A stretch of 64,000 nucleotides of DNA, from assembly GCF_048268525.1 (NCBI RefSeq), contig NZ_JBLWVH010000017.1:9595-73594 (forward strand), in the 5' to 3' direction. Shown piece after piece: positions 18,151-25,868 of the stretch; position 1 is the stretch's first letter, and every line of letters starts with the position of its first letter. Origin of the DNA: Maricaulis sp048268525 (lineage in GTDB: Bacteria > Pseudomonadota > Alphaproteobacteria > Caulobacterales > Maricaulaceae). A program made the translations under genes and the position numbers. The notes under the pieces were generated by a model. That model saw only the letters and a list, made by a program, of their open reading frames with translations, searched no databases and was not told the DNA's origin.

Positions 18151-19068
18151 TCAGGCGTCCGGAAGGAGGCCCGCTTCATACGGATCGCCCACGGCCGCCG
18201 TCAGGTGTCCACGCAGCTTGTCGAGAGCCGCATTCTCGATCTGGCGCACGCGTTCCTTGGAAATACCCAATACGTCGCCAAGGCTGGCGAGGGTAGAACC
18301 TTCCTCGTTGAGGCGGCGCTCGCGAATGATGAATTGTTCGCGCGGGTTCAGCCCATCCAGCGCCTGACCAAGCCAGGCTGAGCGGCGCTCCGTGTCGGTG
18401 CGGTTCATGACCTCCTCTTCCGGCGCCACGCTCTCATCGACCAGGAAGTCCTGCCACTGGCCGTCCTCGCTGTCGCCGACCGGCGCGTTCAGGGACCGGT
18501 CGGATGCGCTCAGGCGCATCGCCATGCTCTCCACGTCCCTCTCACGCACTCTCAGGTCCTTGGCGATGCGCTGGCGATTTTCCGGCGTGATCGAGCTGCC
18601 GTCGAGATCGCCAATATTCGCGCGCATCCGGCGCAGGTTGAAAAACAGCGACTTCTGGGCCGATGTCGTGCCGGTTCGCACGATCGACCAGTTGCGCAGG
18701 ACGTAGTCCTGGATGCAGGAGCGGATCCACCAGGTGACATAGGTAGAGAAACGAACATCGCGCTCGGGGTCGAAACGGTCGGCGGCTTTCATCAGGCCGA
18801 TATTGCCTTCCTGGATCAGGTCGGAGAAGGGCAGGCCATAACGCTTGAACTTGGCGGCCACGGCGATCACCAGCCGCATATGGGCTTCGGTCAGCTCATG
18901 GAGGGCTTTTTCGTCGCGATCGTCTTTCCAGCGGCGGGCGAGATCGGCCTCGTCCTCGCGGGACAGGAGATCGCGGGCCATCGCCGATTTGACGAAACGC
19001 TGCTCGCCGGCATCGCGGGCGGCAGACGGGTGGGCAGAACGTGCAGTGGCGGCCTTGGCGGTCGTCAT
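18151..19068 (-). CDS. rpoH: RNA polymerase heat-shock sigma factor RpoH (sigma-32)
   Basis: The 305-residue protein has sigma-70 region 2 (LIQEGNIGLMKAADRFDP, FSTYVTWWIRSCIQDYVLRN), the RpoH box QKSLFFNLRRMRA that marks the sigma-32 group, and region 4 (LGISKERVRQIENAALDKLR). It directs transcription of heat-shock genes. AAGGAGG lies six bases upstream of ATG 19068. The 620-base upstream gap is rich in palindromes but I could not place its promoter. Confidence 0.95.
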   Translation of the reverse strand: MTTAKAATARSAHPSAARDAGEQRFVKSAMARDLLSREDEADLARRWKDDRDEKALHELTEAHMRLVIAVAAKFKRYGLPFSDLIQEGNIGLMKAADRFDPERDVRFSTYVTWWIRSCIQDYVLRNWSIVRTGTTSAQKSLFFNLRRMRANIGDLDGSSITPENRQRIAKDLRVRERDVESMAMRLSASDRSLNAPVGDSEDGQWQDFLVDESVAPEEEVMNRTDTERRSAWLGQALDGLNPREQFIIRERRLNEEGSTLASLGDVLGISKERVRQIENAALDKLRGHLTAAVGDPYEAGLLPDA

Positions 19069-19149
19069 GGTGGTCCTCCTTGGTTTCAGGAGGTCTTACG
19101 TCCGTACCGGATGTTCGGATCACATGGCGGCAAGGCGGGCAGATCACGG

Positions 19150-19258
19150 GCCCACCATTTTCCCCGGGCGCAGACCCGGGGCCGGCGAAACCGTCCAGCC
19201 CGCGATGAGCCTCGCGTCGGTCCCGGATCGCGCTGACGCGGGTCCGGGAAAAGTGGGC
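19150..19258. repeat. Diverged inverted repeat pair upstream of rpoH
   Basis: The left arm begins GCCCACCATTTTCCCCGGG and the right arm, read in reverse complement, begins GCCCACTTTTCCCGG. Both continue into CGCG-rich DNA with CCCGG motifs. The arms look like two old copies of one palindromic intergenic unit. Confidence 0.5.
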
Positions 19259-19325
19259 GGAGGCGCTATGAAGGATTGGCGCCCGCGGCGCCCACTAAAC
19301 CATACATCCCTTGCCAGGATGTCGC

Positions 19326-19402
19326 CGTATCCGGTTTTCCAGGTCAAGGGCCGCGCAGCGGCCGCTTCGCGGTTTCACCCTTGAGCTGGAAAACCGGATA
19401 CG
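19326..19402. repeat. 77-bp near-perfect palindrome
   Basis: Arms 19326-19350 and 19378-19402 are 25 bases with one mismatch (left arm begins CGTATCCGGTTTTCCAG). The 27-base centre holds a further nested CCGCG/CGCGG pair around AGCGGCCGCT, so almost the whole element can fold. There is no T-tract, so it is not a standard terminator. Confidence 0.9.
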
Positions 19403-19546
19403 GCCCGCTGGCTGTCATGGGATTAATGGCCTACTCCGCGCACCGTGCGCGAAAAATGGTGCGTGTCCCCATTTATTCTCGCCGCTTGCTTTCGCAGGCC
19501 TTCCGGTTGGGATGGTAAGGCTAGGGCGGCCTGCTGGGTGGTCGAG

Positions 19547-19585
19547 GTCCCCCGGATGTCCGCTTTGCGGCCACCGGGGGATGAC
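19547..19585. repeat. REP-like extragenic palindrome
   Basis: GTCCCCCGGATG pairs with CACCGGGGGATGAC across an inner CCGC-TTT-GCGG hairpin. The GTCATCCC end is shared with the element at 30777-30882 and is typical of dispersed extragenic palindromes in alphaproteobacteria. Confidence 0.65.
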
Positions 19586-19632
19586 GTCGAGATCGCATCA
19601 TCCGATGGCCAGCCCGCGGCACCCCAAAACGA

Positions 19633-19660
19633 AAACGCCCAGCCAATTGGCCGGGCGTTT
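19633..19660 (-). terminator. Rho-independent terminator of carD
   Basis: On the minus strand AAACGCCCGGCCAATTGG forms a stem of more than ten base pairs with its downstream partner and is followed by TTTTCGTTTT. It lies 31 bases after the carD stop. Confidence 0.8.
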
Positions 19661-19690
19661 CGTGTCAGTTTCGCGGCTTGATCGGGTGGA

Positions 19691-20200
19691 TCAGGCGGCA
19701 ACTTTCTTGGCGAGGGAGGTCGACAGCATTTCGCGGGCGGCCTCGTGCTCGATATTCTCGACGGCAGCGAGTTCGCGAACCATGCGGTCCAGGGCCGACT
19801 CATAGAGCTGGCGTTCGGAGTAGGATTGCTCCGGCTGGTCTTCGGCACGGTGCAGGTCGCGAACGACTTCGGCGATCTGGATCAGGTCACCGGAATTGAT
19901 CTTGGCTTCGTATTCCTGGGCCCGGCGGCTCCACATGGTGCGCTTGACCTTGGCCTTGCCCTTCAGGGTCTTCAGCGCGTCCTTGACGATCTTGTCGCTG
20001 GAGAGCGGCCGCATGCCAGACGCTTCGGTCTTGGCGGTCGGCACGCGCAGCGTCATCTTGTCCTGCTCGAAGGTGACGACATACACTTCGATGTCGAAGC
20101 CTGCGACGCTGTCTTTTTCAACACCCGTCACGCGGCCTACGCCGTGCGCGGGATACACAATAAAGTCGCCCTTTTTGAAAGACTTGTCGTTTTTCGTCAT
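19691..20200 (-). CDS. CarD/CdnL-family RNA polymerase-binding regulator
   Basis: The 169-residue protein has the CarD N-terminal Tudor-like domain (FKKGDFIVYPAHGVGRVTGVE) that contacts the RNA polymerase beta subunit, and the helical DNA-minor-groove domain (WSRRAQEYEAKINSGDLIQI, SERQLYESALDRMVRELA). Members stabilise open promoter complexes, especially at rRNA and growth genes. ATG 20200 is chosen because the family starts immediately before KGD; a GAGAG motif lies six bases upstream. It follows fdxA, 220 bases away, as in many Caulobacterales. Confidence 0.93.
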   Translation of the reverse strand: MTKNDKSFKKGDFIVYPAHGVGRVTGVEKDSVAGFDIEVYVVTFEQDKMTLRVPTAKTEASGMRPLSSDKIVKDALKTLKGKAKVKRTMWSRRAQEYEAKINSGDLIQIAEVVRDLHRAEDQPEQSYSERQLYESALDRMVRELAAVENIEHEAAREMLSTSLAKKVAA

Positions 20201-20420
20201 GGATGCTCTCTCGTTGGGCCTTGCTGCCACGGAAACACAAAAAGTCGCAGATCGCTCTCAAAGGAATTCCGGCACCCACCCGGCTCTGAGATCGAAAATT
20301 CTGCGCGCAAATCACCGTGTAGAAAGGCGGGCGGCGCGACAGGCGCCTCCCATCAATGTGGCCAACATAGCATAAAATTCGGCGATTTCCAAACGGTAGC
20401 GCTTGGTTAACCCGAAACGG

Positions 20421-20762
20421 CTAGTCGCCGCTGCCCGGTTTCTCGGAGAAATATTTCTCGTATTTGCCGGTCTCCTCGGCCATCGCGTCGGCGTCGGCGG
20501 GGGCGTCCTTGCGCAGCGTTATATTGGGCCAGGTCTCGGCGAATTTCGAGTTGATGGCCAACCACTTGCCGTCCTTGTCGTCCTCGGTGTCGGGCTTGAT
20601 GGCCTCGACCGGGCATTCCGGCTCACAGACGCCGCAATCAATGCACTCGTCCGGATGGATCACGAGGAAATTCTCGCCCTCGTAGAAGCAATCAACAGGG
20701 CAGACTTCCACGCAGTCCGTATATTTGCAGCGCACGCAGGCGTCGGTGACAATATAGGTCAT
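20421..20762 (-). CDS. fdxA: 7Fe ferredoxin FdxA (3Fe-4S/4Fe-4S)
   Basis: The 113-residue protein has the two cluster motifs of the Azotobacter ferredoxin I type: CVRCKYTDCVEVCPVDCFYE and CIDCGVCEPECPVEAI, plus the usual C-terminal extension with WPNIT. It is a cytoplasmic low-potential electron carrier. It sits between the TerB-like gene and carD on the same strand. Confidence 0.95.
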   Translation of the reverse strand: MTYIVTDACVRCKYTDCVEVCPVDCFYEGENFLVIHPDECIDCGVCEPECPVEAIKPDTEDDKDGKWLAINSKFAETWPNITLRKDAPADADAMAEETGKYEKYFSEKPGSGD

Positions 20763-20837
20763 GTTGGCCGGAACTTCGTTGGGGACAGGTTCAAAGGCAG
20801 GGTTGCTGGCGGGACATGGGCCGCGAAGGCGTTTTTG

Positions 20838-21287
20838 TCAACGGGTCCGCAGTCGCGCTTCTGCACGTGTGCGGGCAAAGATGCGGTCCCGGTCATCGAC
20901 CGCCAACAGCGGCCCGATACGCCGGATGAAGGCATCTTCGAAGGGCGATTTCTCGCCATCGGCCAGCGCGACCAACCATAATTGCTCGACCAGCCCGATC
21001 CGTTCCTGGCGGGACAGGCAGGCCTTGACCACCTTGGTGAAGCGGTGGTGATCAACAGCGCTCTCGGCCAGTTCCTCGCCCTGTTCCAGCACATGCGCGA
21101 CGCGTGCCGCTGACAGGCCGAAGGCGCCGGACAGGATGTCGCGGATCTGGTCCTGCTCGCAATCGGCATAGATGCCGTCGGCGAGGGCCGCTTCCACCAG
21201 CAGGGTGCAGGCAGCGACATGGGGATCGGTCTCGGGCCGAAGATCGGCGTCGGCCGAGGCGAAGAAATTGCGGATGGCTTCAAACAT
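20838..21287 (-). CDS. TerB-like (tellurite-resistance TerB family) cytoplasmic protein
   Basis: The 149-residue helical protein shows the TerB-like pattern: ACTLLVEAALADGIYADCEQ in the first half and VEQLWLVALADGEKSPFEDA in the second, two repeats of an acidic helix-loop-helix. TerB proteins are calcium-binding stress proteins, but for chromosomal single-domain members the role is unknown. ATG 21287 lies 16 bases after the S4 gene stop; upstream in-frame codons would overlap that gene. No ter operon is nearby. Confidence 0.85.
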   Translation of the reverse strand: MFEAIRNFFASADADLRPETDPHVAACTLLVEAALADGIYADCEQDQIRDILSGAFGLSAARVAHVLEQGEELAESAVDHHRFTKVVKACLSRQERIGLVEQLWLVALADGEKSPFEDAFIRRIGPLLAVDDRDRIFARTRAEARLRTR

Positions 21288-21303
21288 GGCTCGGGTCCAA
21301 TGG

Positions 21304-21618
21304 TCAGGCGTGTGTGGTGCTTTCGGCGGACTGCGTGTCATCGACCAGGCGATACAGCGCCTGCGCCTCGCTCGCCGGACCGCGCCTTGTGCCCAGCGCC
21401 CGTATCTCCAGCCGCACGATCCCGCCATTGCGCGGCAGGGTCAATATGTCGCCTGCGCGCACCAGCGTGGAGGGCTTGTTGATCTTGCGGGTCTGGCCGC
21501 CACTGGTGATCCGCAAGCGGCCTTTCTGGACGATGGCGGTGGCGAGGCTGCGGGTCTTGAACTGCCGGGCCTGCCACAGCCAGACATCAATGCGTATCCC
21601 GTCACCCATCTCGCTCAT
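21304..21618 (-). CDS. S4-domain RNA-binding protein (Hsp15-like)
   Basis: The 104-residue protein begins with an S4 domain, RIDVWLWQARQFKTRSLA followed by GRLRITSGGQTRKINKPST and VRAGDILTLP, the alpha-L RNA-binding fold of Hsp15. Hsp15 rescues stalled 50S subunits carrying peptidyl-tRNA. The C-terminal tail is short and acidic. It begins 10 bases after the helicase stop and is probably co-transcribed with it. An internal ATG at residue 4 is an alternative start. Confidence 0.88.
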   Translation of the reverse strand: MSEMGDGIRIDVWLWQARQFKTRSLATAIVQKGRLRITSGGQTRKINKPSTLVRAGDILTLPRNGGIVRLEIRALGTRRGPASEAQALYRLVDDTQSAESTTHA

Positions 21619-21628
21619 CGACAGGCCT

Positions 21629-24409
21629 TCACGATGCCTCGTCCGGAGATGGCTTGGTGGTGGGCGTTTCGGGCGTGGCAGCGGCGCCGGCCTTAGCCTC
21701 GGCCTTCACGTTGGGTGCTGCGTCCGCAGCCTGTTCCGGCTTGGCTTCGGACTTGGTGCCACCCTTGCGGCGTTTGCGCGGCGGGCGTGGCTGGCGTTTC
21801 GGCGCTTCCGGCAGGGCCAGGGCCGCCAGCGCTGCGAACGGGCTGTCGGACAGGTCCACAGGAGCCGCGGCGGCTTGCGCCGGCTTGCGGGCACCGCGGC
21901 GCTGACCTCCCTGGCGCTGGGCCCCGTCCTGCTGGCCACCGTCCTGGCGACCGCTGCCGGGATGCTTGCTGCGACGCCGGTCCCAGCGCTCGCCTTCAGC
22001 TTTCTCCGGGTCCGGCCCCTGCTGGATGCGGCGATATCCCAGGGCGGACAATGTGCCGCGCAGATCCTCGACCGAACAGCCCAGCACGGCCGTCATGTCG
22101 GCGGTCAGCGGGAAACCCTTGCCTTCGTCCTTGCCGGCTTCGCGCAGCGTGTCGGCGAGGCGTTCCAGCATGTCGAAGCGGACCGCACGTGGACCGCAGG
22201 GCTGGAAGCCGACGGCGGCATAGTCGGCCCGGGTGCGGGAGCGGTCATTGGCAATCGAGGTCAGACCCGGGGCCGGCATCCAGGCCAGGTCCGTGCGACC
22301 GGCCGCGACCGCGTGCAGCAGCGCGTTGAGACGCGCCGGCGCCGGTTTGACCAGCTCGGGGACATAGATCATGTGCTCGCCGATGCGCACGCCAGCGGCG
22401 CGCAGGGCGCGTCGTTCGACCTGGGACAGGTTGCGCACATCATCGCTGACCGTCAGCCGGGGCAGGGCACCACCGGCCTCATACAGGCGCCAGGCCAGGC
22501 CACGGGCGAGACCGGGCATGTCGTCAGCCTGACCGGCATCGCGCAGCCGGAACAGCGGCGCCAGCCGGGCTTCGATATGGGCCGTCAGACTGGCTTCCAG
22601 GCCGGCCCTGGCGCGTGACTGGGCTTCGGGCGCACCGAGGTCGCCACCGATCAGCTTGATCGCCGGCTTGAGAGGCGACGGGCCGGCGATGAGCTGGGCG
22701 ACGGCTTCGCCGCCCACACTGATCTGGCCGTCATCGGAGAAAGTAAGATCGTCCATGGTGATTGTCGCCAGCGCTCCCAACCGTCGGTTTATTTCAGGGC
22801 GCAACGCGCGAAGCGCTGCCGATTTCAGGGTCCGGGCCGCGAGCTCGCGACCCTGGGCATCCGGATTGAATGTAAGGCCGACCAGACGGCCGACGAAATG
22901 GCCTTCTACCGTAACCTCGCCATTGCTGGCGACCCCTGCCAGCAAATCTCTCTCATCGCGCAGCCCTTTCACAAGTGCGCTGGTGCGCCGATCGACGAAG
23001 CGCTGCATCAGGCGTTCGTGCAAGGCGTCGGACAGGCGGTCCTCGATCTCGCGGGTGACGCCACGCCAATGGGCGGGGTCGCGGGTCCAGTCGGCGCGGT
23101 GGGCGGCATAGGCCCAGGTGCGCACATGCGCGAGACGGGCAGCGAGGGCATCGACATCGCCCGAGGTCTTCTTGAAGCGTTCCAGCTGGCCGGCCATCCA
23201 GTCATCGGGCAAACGTCCGCCCGGACCGGTCAGGTGCAGATAGATCGACTTGATCAGCCTTGCATGGGCGTCCAGCGTTGCCTTGCGGAAGTCGGGCAGG
23301 CGGCAGGCATCCCACAGGCGGCGCACGGCGGCCGGGGAGGTGACGCGGTCGCGGATCTCGCGATCAGTCGCCAGCACACCCAGGGCCTTTTCGTCGGAGG
23401 CTTCGCCAACCCGTTCCAGCAGGCGGTCACGCGAAGGTTTGCCCAGCGTGAACTGGAGCGCCTCCAGTGAGCGTTCGTCGAGGTCGGGGTTACGCCATTG
23501 CAGTTTCTCAACCGGTGCGAAGCGATGGCTTTCGATGGCTTCCACCCGGTCGGGATCAAAGGGGCGGCAGTCGGCCGTTTCGCCGAATGTGCCGTCATTG
23601 CGGAAGCGACCGGCGCGGCCGGCGATCTGGGCCATTTCTGCGGCGGTCAGCTGGCGACGGCGGCGACCGTCAAACTTGCGGCTCTCGGCGAAGGCGACAT
23701 GGTCGATATCCATGTTCAGCCCCATGCCAATGGCATCGGTGGCGACCAGGAAGTCGACCTCGCCGGACTGGTAGAGCTCGACTTGGGCATTGCGGGTCCG
23801 GGGCGACAGGCCGCCCATCACCACCGCCGCCCCGCCGCGGCGGCGCCGCAGCAATTCCGCGATCGCATAGACCGCCTCGGCCGAGAAGGCGACAACCGCC
23901 GAGCGGCGTGGCAGGCGGGTCAGGTTGGCCGGGCCGGCATAGGTCAGTTGCGAGAAGCGCTCGCGATAGGTGATCTCGGCCTCGGGCACGAGTTCGCGCA
24001 CCATGCGATACATGGTGCCCGCGCCCAGCAGCATGGTCTCTTCGGTGCCGCGGGCGCGCAACAGACGGTCAGTGAAAACATGCCCGCGTTCGGTGTCGGC
24101 TCCCAGCTGGATCTCGTCGACGGCGACAAAGGCGACCCGTTTTTCCACGGGCATGGATTCGACCGTGCAGATGAAATAGCGGGCATTGGGCGGGACGATC
24201 TTCTCCTCACCCGTGATCAGCGCCACTGACGCGACGCCCTTGGCCTTGACCACCCGGTCATAGACTTCGCGGGCCAACAGCCGCAGCGGCAGGCCGATCA
24301 TGCCGGAGGCACGGCCCATCATCCGCTCGACGGCGAGATGGGTCTTGCCGGTATTGGTCGGGCCGAGGGCCGCCGTGACCTGGCCGGGCTCGTTGCGGTG
24401 AAGCGCCAT
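21629..24409 (-). CDS. SUV3/MgpS-like DEAD-type helicase
   Basis: The 926-residue protein has a Walker A motif GPTNTGKTH with Lys22, Walker B VDEIQLGAD, a helicase C-terminal block (VATDAIGMGLNMDIDHV) and motif VI QIAGRAGRF, all as in mitochondrial SUV3 RNA helicase and alphaproteobacterial relatives. About residues 450-740 are a helical accessory region. The last about 130 residues are a low-complexity tail rich in Arg, Lys, Pro and Ala (PPRKRRKGGTK), probably disordered and nucleic-acid binding. The link to an S4 RNA-binding protein downstream supports a role in RNA processing or ribosome rescue. Confidence 0.9.
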   Translation of the reverse strand: MALHRNEPGQVTAALGPTNTGKTHLAVERMMGRASGMIGLPLRLLAREVYDRVVKAKGVASVALITGEEKIVPPNARYFICTVESMPVEKRVAFVAVDEIQLGADTERGHVFTDRLLRARGTEETMLLGAGTMYRMVRELVPEAEITYRERFSQLTYAGPANLTRLPRRSAVVAFSAEAVYAIAELLRRRRGGAAVVMGGLSPRTRNAQVELYQSGEVDFLVATDAIGMGLNMDIDHVAFAESRKFDGRRRRQLTAAEMAQIAGRAGRFRNDGTFGETADCRPFDPDRVEAIESHRFAPVEKLQWRNPDLDERSLEALQFTLGKPSRDRLLERVGEASDEKALGVLATDREIRDRVTSPAAVRRLWDACRLPDFRKATLDAHARLIKSIYLHLTGPGGRLPDDWMAGQLERFKKTSGDVDALAARLAHVRTWAYAAHRADWTRDPAHWRGVTREIEDRLSDALHERLMQRFVDRRTSALVKGLRDERDLLAGVASNGEVTVEGHFVGRLVGLTFNPDAQGRELAARTLKSAALRALRPEINRRLGALATITMDDLTFSDDGQISVGGEAVAQLIAGPSPLKPAIKLIGGDLGAPEAQSRARAGLEASLTAHIEARLAPLFRLRDAGQADDMPGLARGLAWRLYEAGGALPRLTVSDDVRNLSQVERRALRAAGVRIGEHMIYVPELVKPAPARLNALLHAVAAGRTDLAWMPAPGLTSIANDRSRTRADYAAVGFQPCGPRAVRFDMLERLADTLREAGKDEGKGFPLTADMTAVLGCSVEDLRGTLSALGYRRIQQGPDPEKAEGERWDRRRSKHPGSGRQDGGQQDGAQRQGGQRRGARKPAQAAAAPVDLSDSPFAALAALALPEAPKRQPRPPRKRRKGGTKSEAKPEQAADAAPNVKAEAKAGAAATPETPTTKPSPDEAS

Positions 24410-24475
24410 GCGCTACTCCTCACACACAAGGCCCGTCAGGGGCAATCCTGTGTGAGCGGGCGGGCTGTGCGAGGA

Positions 24476-25288
24476 TCAGTGTTCGGCGATCGAGCGGGCG
24501 ACGATGGTCACGCCACCAAAACCGGCATTGGTCCGGATGCGCACGGGGACATGAATGTCGCCGTCATGCACGGGGGCCAGCCAGAAGGTGATCGGGCGGG
24601 AAATGTCCTCGTCCGAGGGGAATTCGTCGGCCTCATAGCCGGAGACCGGCTCGTAATAGGCGTGACAGACCACGGCATCGCCTGACCAGGCCCGGGTGCG
24701 GACACGGTCGGTGCCGCCATCTTCAAAGCGCAGGTTATAGCGGGCGCGGCCGTCAAAGACCGGCAGGCTGCCGTCGCAATGGGAGGTTCCGCGCTCAACC
24801 GCGCCCAATCCCATTGCCAGAAGAGTCGACAGCGGATCAGCGGCGCCGGCGCGTTCTTCGTCGGTCGCAGGCGGTTCGCCCATGGAGCCGAAGGGCGGCT
24901 CGATATCCGGGGTGGCAATGCCGTCAGGGAAATCGATCGCCACGACCCGGTTCTTCGAGCTGGCATGATTGAGGTGGCTATAATGCCAGGGGCGCAATTG
25001 TTCGCCCTCGCGATAGCCGCTGACACCGGCCTCGATGTCGGCATCGGTGAAAAGTGCGGCCAGTCCGGCGGCGGTGAATCGCGCCGAGGCCTGGTAGGTG
25101 TCGTCGGCAAACTGGCTGGACACCACGATATTGGCGACCTGGAACACCATTACCGAGCCGGCATACTGGACTGTCACGCCCTGGGTGGCTGCTGTGGAAT
25201 CTGCCATGGCGGCGTCATCAGCAATGGCGGTCGTGGGCGCCGCGAGGGCTGCCAAGGCCATCGCCCCGTAAATCCAAGTCTTTTTCAC
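24476..25288 (-). CDS. DUF3108 family periplasmic protein
   Basis: The 270-residue protein has a signal peptide (MKKTWIYGAMALAALAAP, cleavage near AIADD) and the DUF3108 pattern: a beta-rich domain with GYREGEQLRPWHYSHLN, VAIDF, TLLAMGLG, CDGSLPVFDGRARYNLRF and FWLAPVHDGDIHVPVRI. DUF3108 proteins are exported beta-sandwich proteins of unknown biochemical role. It lies 66 bases upstream of the helicase on the same strand and divergent from rpmB. Confidence 0.85.
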   Translation of the reverse strand: MKKTWIYGAMALAALAAPTTAIADDAAMADSTAATQGVTVQYAGSVMVFQVANIVVSSQFADDTYQASARFTAAGLAALFTDADIEAGVSGYREGEQLRPWHYSHLNHASSKNRVVAIDFPDGIATPDIEPPFGSMGEPPATDEERAGAADPLSTLLAMGLGAVERGTSHCDGSLPVFDGRARYNLRFEDGGTDRVRTRAWSGDAVVCHAYYEPVSGYEADEFPSDEDISRPITFWLAPVHDGDIHVPVRIRTNAGFGGVTIVARSIAEH

Positions 25289-25386
25289 GCGAAACTCTCC
25301 CGATCCGAGCCCCCAAGGCCCTAACCCATATGGTAGTTCAACTGCAATAACTGATCCAATCCGACTGCAAGATGAACGCGGCGAGC

Positions 25387-25415
25387 TTGACGGCCCGCAA
25401 TACCTCCTTTATTTC
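25387..25415 (+). promoter_or_regulatory. Candidate sigma-70 promoter of rpmB
   Basis: TTGACG at 25387-25392 and TATTTC at 25410-25415 are separated by 17 bases, about 64 bases upstream of the rpmB start. This is the best housekeeping-type promoter seen in the window. It also sits in the divergent region shared with the DUF3108 gene. Confidence 0.5.
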
Positions 25416-25478
25416 GCCCGCTCTCGCACTGGTCGCAATACCGGTGCGCACGGATTTTTATATTTGAAAGGTGCGATT

Positions 25479-25763
25479 ATGGCGCGTCGTTGCGAACTGA
25501 CGGGAACTGGCGTTTTGACGGGAAACAATGTTTCTCACGCTCAGAACAAGTCCCGCCGCCGTTTTCTGCCGAACCTGTGCGATGTGACCCTAGCTTCTGA
25601 AAAGCTCGGTCGTGGCTTCAAGCTGCGCGTTGCGGCCAAGGCCCTGCGCTCGGTTGACCATGTCGGTGGTCTGGACGTCTACCTCCTCAAGGCCCGTGAC
25701 GAGACGCTCTCGGACAAGGCCCTGAAGATCAAGCGCGACCTGAAGAAGGCCATGGCTGCCTAG
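25479..25763 (+). CDS. rpmB: 50S ribosomal protein L28
   Basis: The 94-residue protein starts MARRCELTGTGVLTGNNVSH and contains the L28 core NKSRRRFLPNLCDV. ATG 25479 has AAAGG eight bases upstream. The family usually has about 78 residues; the extension at the C terminus is typical of alphaproteobacteria. It is monocistronic, with a strong hairpin after the stop. Confidence 0.97.
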   Translation: MARRCELTGTGVLTGNNVSHAQNKSRRRFLPNLCDVTLASEKLGRGFKLRVAAKALRSVDHVGGLDVYLLKARDETLSDKALKIKRDLKKAMAA

Positions 25764-25786
25764 GCACCGGACGGTCTGACGGATTT

Positions 25787-25816
25787 ACAACGCCCGCGGC
25801 TTGCTGCGGGCGTTGT
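25787..25816 (+). terminator. Hairpin terminator after rpmB
   Basis: An 11-base stem ACAACGCCCGC/GCGGGCGTTGT closes an eight-base loop, 24 bases after the rpmB stop. It lacks a strong T run (CGTGTC follows), so termination may be only partly factor independent. Confidence 0.6.
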
Positions 25817-25868
25817 CGTGTCTGGCGACGCGATATAGCCTCCCGGCAACAAGCGGGGAGGCTTTCTC

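Larger units (their letters stand above)
19069..19690. other. Repeat-rich non-coding gap between rpoH and carD
   Basis: No credible gene is seen. The gap carries a diverged inverted pair (19150-19258), a 77-base near-perfect palindrome (19326-19402), a REP-like palindrome (19547-19585) and the carD terminator (19633-19660). The rpoH promoter must also lie here. Confidence 0.7.

Noticed and set aside
20838..21287. A tellurite-resistance locus
   Set aside because: Only a single TerB-like domain protein is present; no other ter genes are nearby.
20838..21428. A longer start for the TerB-like gene
   Set aside because: The extension overlaps the S4-domain gene and shows no TerB-like sequence.
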